NCBI GenBank assembly: GCA_965277025.1
Contig: OZ255706.1
Span: 2,232,001-2,296,000 of the forward strand
Source of the DNA: Methylomarinum sp965277025
GTDB taxonomy: Bacteria; Pseudomonadota; Gammaproteobacteria; Methylococcales; Methylomonadaceae
DNA: 64,000 nucleotides
Direction: 5' to 3'
A program made the translations under genes and the position numbers. Numbering within the stretch: the first letter of the stretch is position 1; each line of letters begins with the position of its first letter. The notes under the pieces are model-generated. The model saw only the letters and a program-made list of their open reading frames with translations, was not told the origin of the DNA and searched no databases. This document shows, one piece after another, positions 51,658-61,368 of the stretch.

Positions 51658-52941
51658 CTATTTCAACATTTTGAATGCGCTGCGACCTGCATAAATCGCC
51701 TTATCACCCAACTCGTCTTCAATTTTCATCAAACGGTTGTATTTGGCGACACGATCCGAACGGCTTAAAGAGCCCGTTTTAATTTGTCCGGTACCCGTTG
51801 CAACCACCAAATCGGCAATAGTCGTATCTTCGGTCTCACCTGAACGATGGGAAACAACAGCCGAATAATCTGCCGCTTTTGCCATATTGATGGCTTCCAA
51901 AGTTTCTGTCAGGGTGCCGATCTGGTTGACCTTGATTAGAATCGAGTTGGCGATGCCTTTTTCAATGCCTTCTTTCAAAATAGCTGGATTGGTGACGAAC
52001 AAATCATCGCCAACCAGCTGGATTTTACCGCCTAATTTTTCGGTATGAGTTTTCCAGCCATCCCAGTCATTTTCATCCATGCCGTCTTCGATGGAAATGA
52101 TTGGATATTTCTCCACCCACTCGACAAAGAAATCAGTCATTTCATCGGAATTGAAACTTCTGTTTTCAGAAGCCAATACATATTTACCATCCTTGAAATA
52201 TTCCGAGCTGGCTGCATCCATACCCAGGTAGATGTCTTTGCCAGCTTCATAACCGGCATTGGCGATCGCTTCCAGAATCACTTCAATAGCTTCTTCGTTA
52301 GAAGACAGGTTAGGCGCGAAACCACCCTCGTCACCGACAGTCGTTGCCAAACCTTTGCCTTTCAATACATTGGCCAGATGATGGAAAACTTCAGCGCCAT
52401 AACGGATTGCTTCGCGGAAATTAGGCGCACCGACGGGCAGAATCATAAATTCCTGTAAATCCACGCTGTTATCAGCATGTGAACCACCATTGATGATATT
52501 CATCATCGGAACCGGCAAAATAAATTCACCCGAGGTATTCAGATAACGATATAAAGGCAGGTTACCTTCTTGTGCCGCAGCATGCGCCGCTGCCATGGAA
52601 ACGCCTAAAATAGCATTCGCACCGAGACGGCCTTTATTATCTGTGCCATCCAGCTCGATCATTTTTTTATCCAGAGCAACCTGGTCGGCAGCATTCATAC
52701 CAATAACAGCGGAGCGAATTTCGCTGTTGACATTCTCGACCGCTTTCAAAACGCCTTTACCCAGATAACGGGATTTGTCGCCATCACGCAATTCAATCGC
52801 TTCACGCTCGCCAGTTGACGCGCCCGATGGCACCATCGCAGAACCTACCACACCAGAAGCCAGTCTGACTTCCGCTTCTACGGTTGGGTTACCACGCGAA
52901 TCCAAAACTTCTCTTGCTTGTACATCTACTATTTCAGCCAT
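51658..52941 (-). CDS. eno: Enolase
   Basis: A 427-residue enolase (2-phosphoglycerate to phosphoenolpyruvate). MAEIVDVQAREVLDSRGNPT is the normal N-terminus, so I start at ATG 52941 and not the upstream in-frame start. SGASTGEREAIELRDGD, GDEGGFAPNL, the metal ligand region SIEDGMDENDWDG, and SHRSGETEDTTIADLVV are all present. Follows kdsA, as in most gammaproteobacteria. Confidence 0.98.
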   Translation of the reverse strand: MAEIVDVQAREVLDSRGNPTVEAEVRLASGVVGSAMVPSGASTGEREAIELRDGDKSRYLGKGVLKAVENVNSEIRSAVIGMNAADQVALDKKMIELDGTDNKGRLGANAILGVSMAAAHAAAQEGNLPLYRYLNTSGEFILPVPMMNIINGGSHADNSVDLQEFMILPVGAPNFREAIRYGAEVFHHLANVLKGKGLATTVGDEGGFAPNLSSNEEAIEVILEAIANAGYEAGKDIYLGMDAASSEYFKDGKYVLASENRSFNSDEMTDFFVEWVEKYPIISIEDGMDENDWDGWKTHTEKLGGKIQLVGDDLFVTNPAILKEGIEKGIANSILIKVNQIGTLTETLEAINMAKAADYSAVVSHRSGETEDTTIADLVVATGTGQIKTGSLSRSDRVAKYNRLMKIEDELGDKAIYAGRSAFKMLK

Positions 52942-52954
52942 GCTGTTTTTGCCC

Positions 52955-53788
52955 TTATAAAGTTGTTTCAATCAAGCTGCCAGCTTTGACGGCCTGATCT
53001 ATGGTTGATAAAACTTCGAGTAATTCTTTCATGCGATGTAGCGGCCAGGAATTTGGACCATCACTTAATGCTTCTTCTGGATTCGGATGAGTTTCCATAA
53101 AAATTCCTGAAATACCGACGGCTATTGCCGCGCGCGCTAATACCGGCACATGTTCACGCTGTCCGCCGGAACAGCTGCCTTGTCCGCCCGGCAGTTGAAC
53201 AGAATGGGTCGCGTCGAAAACAACGGGACAATCGGTATCACGCATGACCGCCAAAGAACGCATATCGGAAACCAGATTATTATAACCAAAGGTTACGCCG
53301 CGTTCACAGACCATGATTTGCTCATTGCCTACCGCTTTCGCTTTATCCGAAACCAGCTTCATATCCCATGGGGCCATAAACTGGCCTTTCTTGATGTTGA
53401 CCGGTTTACCCTGTCTGGCGACATTTTGAATAAAATTGGTTTGTCTGCATAAAAAAGCCGGTGTTTGCAGCACATCCACAACCGCCGCCACTTCATTCAA
53501 TGGCGTATCCTCATGCACATCGGTTAGAACCGGGACATCCAGCTGTTGCTTGACCTTTTCCAGAATTTGCAAGCCTTTTTCCAGGCCAGGGCCACGAAAG
53601 CTTTTATGCGATGAACGATTGGCTTTATCGAAAGACGATTTGTAAATAAAGTTAATGCCTAACGCATCAGTGATTTCTTTCAGTTTACCCGCCACATCCA
53701 GCGTCATTTGCTCGCTTTCGATCACACAGGTACCGGCAATCAGGAAAAAAGGCTGATCGAGGCCAGTTTCAAATCCACATAATTTCAT
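52955..53788 (-). CDS. kdsA: 3-deoxy-8-phosphooctulonate synthase (KDO-8-P synthase)
   Basis: A 277-residue KdsA condenses arabinose-5-phosphate with PEP for lipopolysaccharide core synthesis. Motifs: SSFDKANRSSHKSFRGPG, LTDVHEDTPLNE, VCERGVTFGYNNLVSDMR and FDATHSVQLPGGQGSCSGGQ. The presence of a Cys-free metal site cannot be judged by eye. ATGA overlap with pyrG. Confidence 0.97.
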   Translation of the reverse strand: MKLCGFETGLDQPFFLIAGTCVIESEQMTLDVAGKLKEITDALGINFIYKSSFDKANRSSHKSFRGPGLEKGLQILEKVKQQLDVPVLTDVHEDTPLNEVAAVVDVLQTPAFLCRQTNFIQNVARQGKPVNIKKGQFMAPWDMKLVSDKAKAVGNEQIMVCERGVTFGYNNLVSDMRSLAVMRDTDCPVVFDATHSVQLPGGQGSCSGGQREHVPVLARAAIAVGISGIFMETHPNPEEALSDGPNSWPLHRMKELLEVLSTIDQAVKAGSLIETTL

Positions 53789-55416
53789 TTTTTACTCGCT
53801 TGTTGATGTTGGGCGGCTGCCTGGACAAAACCGGAAAATAACGGATGGCCGCGACGTGGCGTCGAGGTGAACTCCGGATGAAATTGACAAGCCAGGAACC
53901 AGGGGTGATCCGGGATTTCAATCACTTCGACTAGACGGCCGTCGATTGATTTGCCGGAAAACCTTAGACCAGCCTCTTCCAGTTGTTTTAAATAATGGTT
54001 GTTAAATTCGTAACGATGGCGGTGTCGTCCGGTAATGACATCTTTTTGATAAACCTGATGGGCCAATGAATCAGGCAATAAACGACATTTTTGTGCCCCT
54101 AAGCGCATCGTGCCACCTAAGTCGGAGTCTCCAGAGCGAACTTCAAGCCGCCCTTCTTCATCCTGCCATTCGGTAATCAAGCCGATTACCGGATGTAACG
54201 CATCGGGCACAAACTCGGTACTGTGGGCGCCTTCAAGACCTGCTACATTGCGGGCAAATTCAATCACAGCCGATTGCATGCCCAGACAAATACCCAAATA
54301 AGGAATCTTGTTTTCACGGGCGTAACGCACCGTGGCGATTTTACCTTCCACGCCCCGTTCGCCGAAGCCGCCGGGTACTAAAATAGCATCGACATCTTTC
54401 AAAACGTCTGTACCCTGCTCTTCAATAGTTTCGGAATCGATATATTGAATCCTGACTTTATGCCGGGTATGAATACCGGCGTGTATCAAGGCTTCATTGA
54501 GTGATTTATAGGCGTCGAGATGATCGACATATTTGCCGACAATCGTAATAGTCACTTCATCCACCGGGTGGAACAAGGCATCGACGACTTCCTGCCATTC
54601 GGATAAATCGGCTTTTGGCACATCCAGCCGCAGTTTATCCACGACAATATCATCCAGACCCTGCTCATTCAATAACAGCGGAATGCGATAAATGGTATCG
54701 GCATCGATAGCCGAAATGACGGCTTTTTCATTGACATTGGTAAACAGCGCTATTTTGGATCTTTCGCTGGCCGGAATAGGTTGTTCGGAACGACAAATCA
54801 AAATATCCGGTTGAATACCGATGGTTCTGAGTTCCTTGACTGAATGCTGGGTAGGTTTGGTTTTGATTTCACCAGCCGAGCGAATATAGGGAACCAGGGT
54901 TAAATGGATAAAAATCACCCGGTCATGGCCCAGATCCACGCCAATCTGACGTATGCTTTCCAGAAATGGCAAGGATTCAATATCACCAACCGTACCACCG
55001 ACTTCGATGATGGCGACATCCATGCCTTCGGCGCTGGCGTAAACGCGGCGCTTGATTTCATCCGTGATATGCGGAATAACCTGTACCGTCGCCCCCAGGT
55101 ACTCGCCTTTACGTTCCTTACGCAGAACTTCTTCATACACTTGTCCTGTGGTGAAGTTGTTCTTTTTGGACATGGTGGTTTTTAAAAAGCGCTCGTAATG
55201 GCCTAAATCCAGGTCTGTTTCTGCGCCATCTTCAGTGACAAACACTTCACCATGTTGAAACGGACTCATGGTGCCTGGGTCAACGTTGATGTACGGGTCC
55301 AGTTTGGTCATCGTGACCTTGAGCCCGCGTTCTTCCAGAATTGCTCCCAGTGAAGAAGCCGCAATGCCCTTACCTAATGAAGACACCACTCCACCGGTAA
55401 TAAAAATAAATTTTGT
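53785..55416 (-). CDS. pyrG: CTP synthase
   Basis: A 543-residue CTP synthase. The N-terminal synthetase domain starts MTKFIFITGGVVSSLGKGI (ATG 55416; upstream in-frame start rejected) with P-loop SLGKGIAAS, and DPYINVDPGTMSPFQHGEVF. The C-terminal class I glutamine amidotransferase has nucleophile Cys in YLGICLGMQSAVIEF and the His-x-Glu pair in ACQFHPEFTSTP. Normal length. Confidence 0.98.
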   Translation of the reverse strand, partial: TKFIFITGGVVSSLGKGIAASSLGAILEERGLKVTMTKLDPYINVDPGTMSPFQHGEVFVTEDGAETDLDLGHYERFLKTTMSKKNNFTTGQVYEEVLRKERKGEYLGATVQVIPHITDEIKRRVYASAEGMDVAIIEVGGTVGDIESLPFLESIRQIGVDLGHDRVIFIHLTLVPYIRSAGEIKTKPTQHSVKELRTIGIQPDILICRSEQPIPASERSKIALFTNVNEKAVISAIDADTIYRIPLLLNEQGLDDIVVDKLRLDVPKADLSEWQEVVDALFHPVDEVTITIVGKYVDHLDAYKSLNEALIHAGIHTRHKVRIQYIDSETIEEQGTDVLKDVDAILVPGGFGERGVEGKIATVRYARENKIPYLGICLGMQSAVIEFARNVAGLEGAHSTEFVPDALHPVIGLITEWQDEEGRLEVRSGDSDLGGTMRLGAQKCRLLPDSLAHQVYQKDVITGRHRHRYEFNNHYLKQLEEAGLRFSGKSIDGRLVEVIEIPDHPWFLACQFHPEFTSTPRRGHPLFSGFVQAAAQHQQASKK

Positions 55417-55523
55417 CATGTAAAGTGTCGTAGCTAAAGCAGGATTAAACATTCCATTTTAGCATTTTTATAAGCCTTTTGGCTTAAATTTTCCTGTAGC
55501 CAGTGCAGCAGCCATTTTTCTTT

Positions 55524-55553
55524 GTCGGATTGAATGATGCTACTTCGACAGCC
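55524..55553 (+). repeat. Partial relative of the 40948 palindrome
   Basis: GTCGGAT and then GCTACTTCGACAGCC resemble the loop and right arm of the element at 40948-40989. The left arm is incomplete. It lies between pyrG and the HerA-like gene. Nothing else is visible in that gap. Confidence 0.4.
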
Positions 55554-55600
55554 CCCTTGGCTTCACATACCATGAGAGCAATTTTATTTCCAAAACCCGA

Positions 55601-57259
55601 TTAATTTCGTGTTTGCGTTCGCCAGTTGTTGACAATGCCTTCGACATCCAGGTCATCCGGTCCTTCCCGCCAGCTGGTGAAATAGTCGACATCATTACTT
55701 TTTGGTGGAGGGTCGGGGCGATAGATTTGCACCCGGGTGGGTAATGGCGCCGCTTCCCCTAGCACCAGTGCTTCACCACGGCCCAGTGAAGTCAACACAT
55801 CGGTCAAGTCCCCTTCCGCTTCCGGCACCAGACCACGAATATATTCCTGGTCTTCCGGGTTGGTGGTGCGCAGGCAGATAAAGGTACTGCATTGCGACAG
55901 CATGGTCTCGGACAACTCCGTCGGCCGCTGGCTGATGACGCCAATGGAAACACCATATTTCCGCCCTTCTTTGGCGATTCGCTCCATCATTTTTTTGGTG
56001 CCCTCAAACTGACCACCTTTTTCCCGGGGAATATAGGCATGGGCTTCTTCACAAATCAGAGTGATAGGGAATTCGCGTCTTCTTGGATTCCAGTAATTGA
56101 ATTCATAGGCCAAACGCCCAATTTGCGCCGATACTGCAGGGCGGACATCGGTAGGTACAGAGCTTAAATCCACCACAGTGATATTGGCCTTTTTTCGCCC
56201 CAGCCCGATAAACTCACGCAACAATTCCGCCATGCTGTCGGAGTTATTACGTTTTTTCGGTTTCAACAGGAAGTCATAACGCACATCATTGAAACGGCTT
56301 TGCATTCTGACCAGAAATTCATCAAACTGGCCAAACAATGCACCATGGGTTTTGCCAAAATCCTTGCGTTCTTCATTGGCGTTCTTGAATTGCATATACA
56401 TTTCCGCCAGGGAAAAGTAGATCGGTGTGTCGATGGAAACTGTATTCAAGCCGATTTTTTTTGCCTCTTTACGTTTGAGTTGTTGCAATATCTCGCGCAT
56501 AAAGGCCATTTGCATCGATGCCCCCCGGTCTTGTTTATCGATAAACAGATCGACCAATTCGGCATAGGTCATCATCCAGTATGGCATTTCCAGTTCCAGC
56601 GCATCGACATAATTGACCCGTTCCTGTGGAAATGCCGACTCAATACTGCCATCGTTCCGTTTCCAGCAATATTCGCCATGTAAATCCAGCATAATCAAAT
56701 GACATTTGGGCATGGCTTTAATGGTATGCTGAATCAGGCTGGTGACTGTCCAGGATTTACCTGAACCTGATTGACCGATGATGGCGAAATGACGACCAAA
56801 CAATGATCGGGGATCAAGACTGAGGTGATAGTCTTTATGCGCGGCTAATTGGCCGATAAAGAATTCGTATTCGCGAAATGATGAAAAAATCGCGTTGATT
56901 TCGTTCAAACCAACAGCATATACCTTGGCTCCCGGTGTTGGATAATGCCTGACGCCGCGAATGAATTGATCGTCTTTTAATTCACCTACCGGGATGAGTG
57001 ATATAAATCGATCGGACAAGCGGTTACCTGCCCCGTCAAAGCGATCCTGCTCCCACATTTTGAAGACCAGCGCCAACACGCCGATCTTGGATTGCCGAAT
57101 GACAACATAGGAACCGATGTGGCCGGCCAGAATTTCTTCATCACCGACCTGAATGACGGGTAATTCGGTGGAAAGTTCTTCTGAGATACGGGCATCCATG
57201 CCATCTCCTCGCACTTCGGTTAAATAACCAATTAAGATACTGTTATCCTGCTGCGCCAT
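55601..57259 (-). CDS. HerA-like hexameric ATPase/translocase
   Basis: A 552-residue protein with an N-terminal HAS-barrel-like region (ILIGYLTEVRGDGMDARI; GHIGSYVVIRQSKIGVLALV, in part) and an FtsK/HerA ATPase core: Walker A GQSGSGKS at residues 162-169, Walker B ITLICEEAHAYIP near 400, and SQRPTELSETMLSQCSTFICLRTTNPEDQ (in part), the sensor region. HerA proteins move along DNA and usually pair with NurA nuclease or, in defence islands, with SIR2, DUF4297 or other effectors. No partner is present: pyrG lies downstream and an IS without target duplication lies 59 bp upstream. Confidence 0.85.
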   Translation of the reverse strand: MAQQDNSILIGYLTEVRGDGMDARISEELSTELPVIQVGDEEILAGHIGSYVVIRQSKIGVLALVFKMWEQDRFDGAGNRLSDRFISLIPVGELKDDQFIRGVRHYPTPGAKVYAVGLNEINAIFSSFREYEFFIGQLAAHKDYHLSLDPRSLFGRHFAIIGQSGSGKSWTVTSLIQHTIKAMPKCHLIMLDLHGEYCWKRNDGSIESAFPQERVNYVDALELEMPYWMMTYAELVDLFIDKQDRGASMQMAFMREILQQLKRKEAKKIGLNTVSIDTPIYFSLAEMYMQFKNANEERKDFGKTHGALFGQFDEFLVRMQSRFNDVRYDFLLKPKKRNNSDSMAELLREFIGLGRKKANITVVDLSSVPTDVRPAVSAQIGRLAYEFNYWNPRRREFPITLICEEAHAYIPREKGGQFEGTKKMMERIAKEGRKYGVSIGVISQRPTELSETMLSQCSTFICLRTTNPEDQEYIRGLVPEAEGDLTDVLTSLGRGEALVLGEAAPLPTRVQIYRPDPPPKSNDVDYFTSWREGPDDLDVEGIVNNWRTQTRN

Positions 57260-57318
57260 GACTTTTCTCTCTGTTTTAAATTATGGCCCGATATTACGCA
57301 GATTTAGATATATAACCG

Positions 57319-58540
57319 CTCTGTACATGACAAAAAATATTAAAAGCTAGCGTAGCTCGTTGAAATGTAATTAAATACCGCATTTTGTTTTAGCGAATAT
57401 GAATAACGGGACATTACAAATCAACGAGCTGACCGTCATATTAACTGAGCACTTTCAATGGAACAAGGCAAGAATCGTTTGTTTTGTGGGTATGTTAATT
57501 GCTTTGATGGCAGTTAGCACGGTCAATCTGGCCCAGCTCGCCGTATTCTTTCCCCGTCGGGCAAAAATTTCCTCACGATATCGACGGATGCAACGATTTT
57601 TCAGTGACCATTGGCTGGATTACAATGAAGTCGCTCATTTCATCATGAAACTGTTTGGTTTCACTGATCAGGATTACTATCTGACGTTAGACAGGACGAA
57701 TTGGAAGTGGGGTAAAACCAATATTAATCTGCTGGTGCTTGCCGTGGTTTATCGGGGTGCCGCCATTCCGGTGTATTGGTTGCCTTTAAACAAGCGGGGC
57801 AACTCTAATACGAAGGAACGTATAGCGCTGATGAAACGCTTTATTGCGCAGTTTGGCCGACATCACATCAAAGGTCTTTTGGCTGATCGGGAGTTTATTG
57901 GGGACGAATGGATGGGCTGGTTGTTTGAGCAAGAGATTCCCTTTTATATCCGTATTCGCAACAACGCCTGGACAACCAATGCCCAAGGCCAGCGAATACG
58001 CGTAGAGCGTTTGTTTTATGGGCTTAAGCCGGGTAGCACACGACACCTCTCAACAGCGCGCTATTTGGGAAATTGTTCAATTTATCTCAGTGGGTTACGG
58101 CTGAGTGATGGTGAGTTATTAATCATCGTCTGTCAGCATTTGAACCCTGATGCGATTAAAATTTATGGCTTGCGTTGGGAAATCGAAACGCTTTTCGGCT
58201 GTTTAAAAGGACGGGGATTCAAACTTGAGGAAACGCGTGTAGTCGGTTATCTTCGGATCAAAAAATTGTTAGTACTTCCCGTTATTGCTTTCTGTTGGTC
58301 ACATAAAGCAGGCGAATGGAAACATGATTGCGAGTTACCAATAAAAACCAAAACACATCAGCGGCTCGCGCAAAGCCTGTTTCGATATGGATTAGATTGT
58401 ATCCGCTCAACGTTGTTTAATGTCTTATCTCAATCAAAAAGGATGATTAGAAAAGTGATTGCTCTTTTGCAACCCATACCTTTTGTCACTGGAATACATG
58501 AGACTCATTTGTCATAAGTTAATTTTTGTCATGTACAGAG
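57319..58540 (+). mobile_element. IS4-type element, copy C
   Basis: A 1,222-bp element with the same CTCTGTACATGACAAAAA ends as copies A and B, but the outer flanks ATATAACCG (left) and GCCGAATAT (right) do not match as a 9-bp duplication. It separates the HerA-like gene from feoC. Confidence 0.88.
57399..58517 (+). CDS. IS4-family transposase (copy C)
   Basis: A 372-residue transposase identical in length to copies A and B, with FPRRAKI, QDYYLTLD and LFGCLKGRG as in copy A and RNNAWT as in B. DDE motifs intact. Confidence 0.9.
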   Translation: MNNGTLQINELTVILTEHFQWNKARIVCFVGMLIALMAVSTVNLAQLAVFFPRRAKISSRYRRMQRFFSDHWLDYNEVAHFIMKLFGFTDQDYYLTLDRTNWKWGKTNINLLVLAVVYRGAAIPVYWLPLNKRGNSNTKERIALMKRFIAQFGRHHIKGLLADREFIGDEWMGWLFEQEIPFYIRIRNNAWTTNAQGQRIRVERLFYGLKPGSTRHLSTARYLGNCSIYLSGLRLSDGELLIIVCQHLNPDAIKIYGLRWEIETLFGCLKGRGFKLEETRVVGYLRIKKLLVLPVIAFCWSHKAGEWKHDCELPIKTKTHQRLAQSLFRYGLDCIRSTLFNVLSQSKRMIRKVIALLQPIPFVTGIHETHLS

Positions 58541-58563
58541 GCCGAATATACTTAATTTTTCGA

Positions 58564-58785
58564 TTACTCCACCCATTCATACAGCTCGGTCAATGCCGGA
58601 TCACATTTATGACAGCCGCTCCCACATGAAGAACTGACTGGAATCTGACGAATCTTGCCTTTTTTGATCCATTTAGCCAGCATGCCTCGTAATGCCTGGG
58701 CATCGATATCAAAATGCAATACCAATTCCTGCAGCGTGCAACGTTTGCGCTGCCGGACGAAATCTCTAATGTCGGACAGGATCAT
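58564..58785 (-). CDS. feoC: FeoC-like transcriptional regulator
   Basis: A ~73-residue winged-helix protein: MILSDIRDFVRQRKRCTLQEL and FDIDAQALRGMLAKWIKKGKI, then SSSCGSGCHKCDPALTELYEW, whose four-cysteine loop may bind an iron-sulphur cluster. FeoC assists or protects FeoB. I take ATG 58785, with GGGG eight bases upstream, over GTG 58794. It overlaps the feoB end by 20 bp. Confidence 0.88.
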   Translation of the reverse strand: MILSDIRDFVRQRKRCTLQELVLHFDIDAQALRGMLAKWIKKGKIRQIPVSSSCGSGCHKCDPALTELYEWVE

Positions 58786-61090
58786 AATGCTCACCCCGCT
58801 GAAGTTTTCCCATTATCCAAAGTGTCGCAATCACGGCAAAAAAAGTGGCCAGACAAACCACAATCCAGAAAACTGACTGCTCTAGATGACGTTCCAATGT
58901 CATTGCCTGGTAAAAAATGGTCGCCGTAATATAGGCGATTCCAGTTGTCCAGCAGACGACAAAAAAGGCCCAGCCAGCGCTGGTTTCCCGGTAAATGGCC
59001 GTGGTCGCCGCCACGCAAGGCGCGTACAACAAAACAAACAACAAATAGGCGAAAGCGCCAATTTTGCCGTCAAAATTTGCTCTCATCGCCTGGTAAGCAA
59101 TTTTTTCACCTGTCGTCGCTCCGGCATCGCTTTTAGTGTCAATTTTCAACCCCAAAGGATCCAACAAGCGGTCAGCAACCTCCACCAAATTATCAGGAAT
59201 GGTTTGAAAGGCATCGATCTCGGCAGTTTTTAATTCAAAAGCTTGTTCTTGCCAATCATTATCCTGATTTTCTTGAGTCGCCAATTGCGTGTATAAAGCG
59301 GACAAGGTTCCAACCACCGCTTCTTTGGCCATCACACCGGTAAAAATACCCACCGTCGCCGGCCAGTTTTCCGCTTTGATCCCCATCGGTTCAAAAGCCG
59401 GCGTCAGTGAGCGGCCAATTTCACTCAATACCGATTTGGAACTGTTTTGCTTGTCAAAACTTCCATCGATCCCCCAGGCATTCAAGAAATTCAACACCAA
59501 CACCATCGGCACGATCACCGCACCGGCTTTAAAAACAAAAGATTTCAAGCGATCCCAGGTTTTCAGATAAATACCTTGCCAAGTCGGTAAATGATAGGTT
59601 GGCAGTTCCATCACAAATGGCGTTACCTCTCCTTTGAAGAGTGTATGCCGCATAATCAAACCGGTTATCACAGCCACTGCAATACCGATCAAATACAATC
59701 CAAAAACCAGATTTTGTCCACCAACCGGAAAAAAGGCCGCAGCGAACAAAGCGTAGACAGGTAACCTTGCGCCACAGGACATAAACGGATTCATCAGATT
59801 GGTCAGAATCCGGTCACGCGGATTTTCCAAGGTGCGCGTCGCCATAATTGCCGGTACATTACAGCCGAATCCGACAATCATCGGCACAAAAGATTTTCCT
59901 GGTAAACCGATAAAACACATAAAGCGATCCATGACGAAAGCGGCTCTGGCCATATAACCGGTATCTTCCAGAAAGGACAAAAAGATAAACAAAAAACCGA
60001 CAATCGGAATAAAGGTTGCAACCACTTGCACCCCGCCACCAGCACCATCCGCTAACAAGACAATCAGCCATTCAGGCAAAGACCATTGTGTTAACACCTC
60101 GCGAAAGCCGTCAACAAAAAATGCCCCGGCCAGCTGGTCAAAAAAATCGACAAAAGCATTGCCGATATTTATGGTAAACATAAACATCAAATACATGACG
60201 AACAGGAAAATCGGGATGCCAAGAAAACGATTCAATACAATATGATCAATTTTTTCGGTCATATCACGAGACACCTGATTTACCCAATTTACGCACTCTT
60301 GGGCCAACTGATTGACAAAGGTGTAACGGGCGTCGGCAGCGATAATATCAATATCTTCGCCGGTTTCTGCTTCAATCTGATGCTGTAATGAATGAATTTT
60401 CTCAATAAATTCTGAGCCGGCAATTTTCAGTGCCAAGGTATCATTTTCAAGCAGGCGTAACGCCAGCCATCTTAAATCATATTTTTCGCTATCGATGGCA
60501 GGTTTTAACAGTGGAATCAATTGCTCTACTGCTCGTTCAACAGGATCAGGATACTGAATTCGTATATCAGGAACCGGTTTGCTCATACAAGATTGATTAA
60601 TTACATGCTTTAGCTCATCAAGCCCTTCTCCAGTCGCCGCACTGATAGGAATAACCGGACAACCCAGTTTTTTGGCTAATTTCTTGTGATCGATTTCAAT
60701 GCCATTTCTTCTGACCATATCCATCATATTGAGGGCAACGATCATCGGTACGCGCATTTCAATCAATTGCGAGGTGAGATACAGGTTACGTTCCAGATTG
60801 GAGGCATCGACGATATTGACGATTAAATCGGCCTTGCGTTCGGCGACATAATCCCGAGCGATTTTTTCATCCAGAGATATATTGTCATCGTCTGATTCCA
60901 GCGAATAAGTACCCGGCAAATCCACCACTTCAATTTCAGCACCTTGAAATTGATAGTAGCCTGTTTTCTTTTCAACTGTCACGCCCGGCCAGTTGCCCAC
61001 CATTTGCTTGGAGCCAGTCAGCGCATTGAACAAAGTGGTTTTTCCACAATTCGGATTACCAACAACCCCAACGGTAAACTTCATATTCAT
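58766..61090 (-). CDS. feoB: Ferrous iron transport protein B
   Basis: A 774-residue FeoB. The N-terminal G domain has VGNPNCGKTTLFNAL (G1), VVDLPGTYSL (G3) and ALNMMDMV (G4, NxxD). A helical GDI-like region follows, then Gate-containing membrane domains with GFGCNVPAIMATRTL and LMNPFMSCGARLPVYAL. Main bacterial Fe(II) importer. ATGA-type overlap with feoA and overlap with feoC show one operon. Confidence 0.98.
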   Translation of the reverse strand: MNMKFTVGVVGNPNCGKTTLFNALTGSKQMVGNWPGVTVEKKTGYYQFQGAEIEVVDLPGTYSLESDDDNISLDEKIARDYVAERKADLIVNIVDASNLERNLYLTSQLIEMRVPMIVALNMMDMVRRNGIEIDHKKLAKKLGCPVIPISAATGEGLDELKHVINQSCMSKPVPDIRIQYPDPVERAVEQLIPLLKPAIDSEKYDLRWLALRLLENDTLALKIAGSEFIEKIHSLQHQIEAETGEDIDIIAADARYTFVNQLAQECVNWVNQVSRDMTEKIDHIVLNRFLGIPIFLFVMYLMFMFTINIGNAFVDFFDQLAGAFFVDGFREVLTQWSLPEWLIVLLADGAGGGVQVVATFIPIVGFLFIFLSFLEDTGYMARAAFVMDRFMCFIGLPGKSFVPMIVGFGCNVPAIMATRTLENPRDRILTNLMNPFMSCGARLPVYALFAAAFFPVGGQNLVFGLYLIGIAVAVITGLIMRHTLFKGEVTPFVMELPTYHLPTWQGIYLKTWDRLKSFVFKAGAVIVPMVLVLNFLNAWGIDGSFDKQNSSKSVLSEIGRSLTPAFEPMGIKAENWPATVGIFTGVMAKEAVVGTLSALYTQLATQENQDNDWQEQAFELKTAEIDAFQTIPDNLVEVADRLLDPLGLKIDTKSDAGATTGEKIAYQAMRANFDGKIGAFAYLLFVLLYAPCVAATTAIYRETSAGWAFFVVCWTTGIAYITATIFYQAMTLERHLEQSVFWIVVCLATFFAVIATLWIMGKLQRGEHYDPVRH

Positions 61091-61320
61091 AATTTTTCCA
61101 CCAAAAAAACTGAAGCTTCATCTTTGCGTAAGGTTAATGAAAAACCCCGCACTCTGATTTCAATTGGGTCCCCCAGAGGGGCACAACGCACGATGGTGAA
61201 TTCAGTTCCTGGCGTCAAGCCCATCGCCAATAATCGTTTACGATATGCCTTGCCAGACTTTTCAAATCCAACCACTCGCGCCCGGTCACCTATATTTAAC
61301 TGATTTAAACTAATTGGCAT
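61087..61320 (-). CDS. feoA: Ferrous iron transport protein A
   Basis: A 77-residue SH3-like FeoA: LNQLNIGDRARVVGFEKSG, then RKRLLAMGLTPGTEFTIVR and DPIEIRVRGFSLTLRKDEA. The L-L-x-M-G-L-x-x-G-x-x-x-x-x-x-R signature is clear. Acts with the FeoB G domain. A Fur box lies about 30-50 bp upstream. Confidence 0.96.
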   Translation of the reverse strand: MPISLNQLNIGDRARVVGFEKSGKAYRKRLLAMGLTPGTEFTIVRCAPLGDPIEIRVRGFSLTLRKDEASVFLVEKL

Positions 61321-61349
61321 TGGCCAAATATCCTTTAAAAATTTACTTA

Positions 61350-61368
61350 ATGAAAATCATTATCATTT
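61350..61368 (-). promoter_or_regulatory. Fur box upstream of feoABC
   Basis: ATGAAAATCATTATCATTT matches most of the 19-bp Fur consensus (GATAATGATAATCATTATC, either strand). It lies 30 bp before the feoA start, where Fe-Fur would block transcription when iron is sufficient. The divergent gene at 61503 starts 135 bp away and could share control. Confidence 0.8.

Noticed and set aside
55601..57259. A complete HerA-based defence system
   Set aside because: No nuclease or SIR2 partner is present on either side. Only a lone ATPase can be supported.
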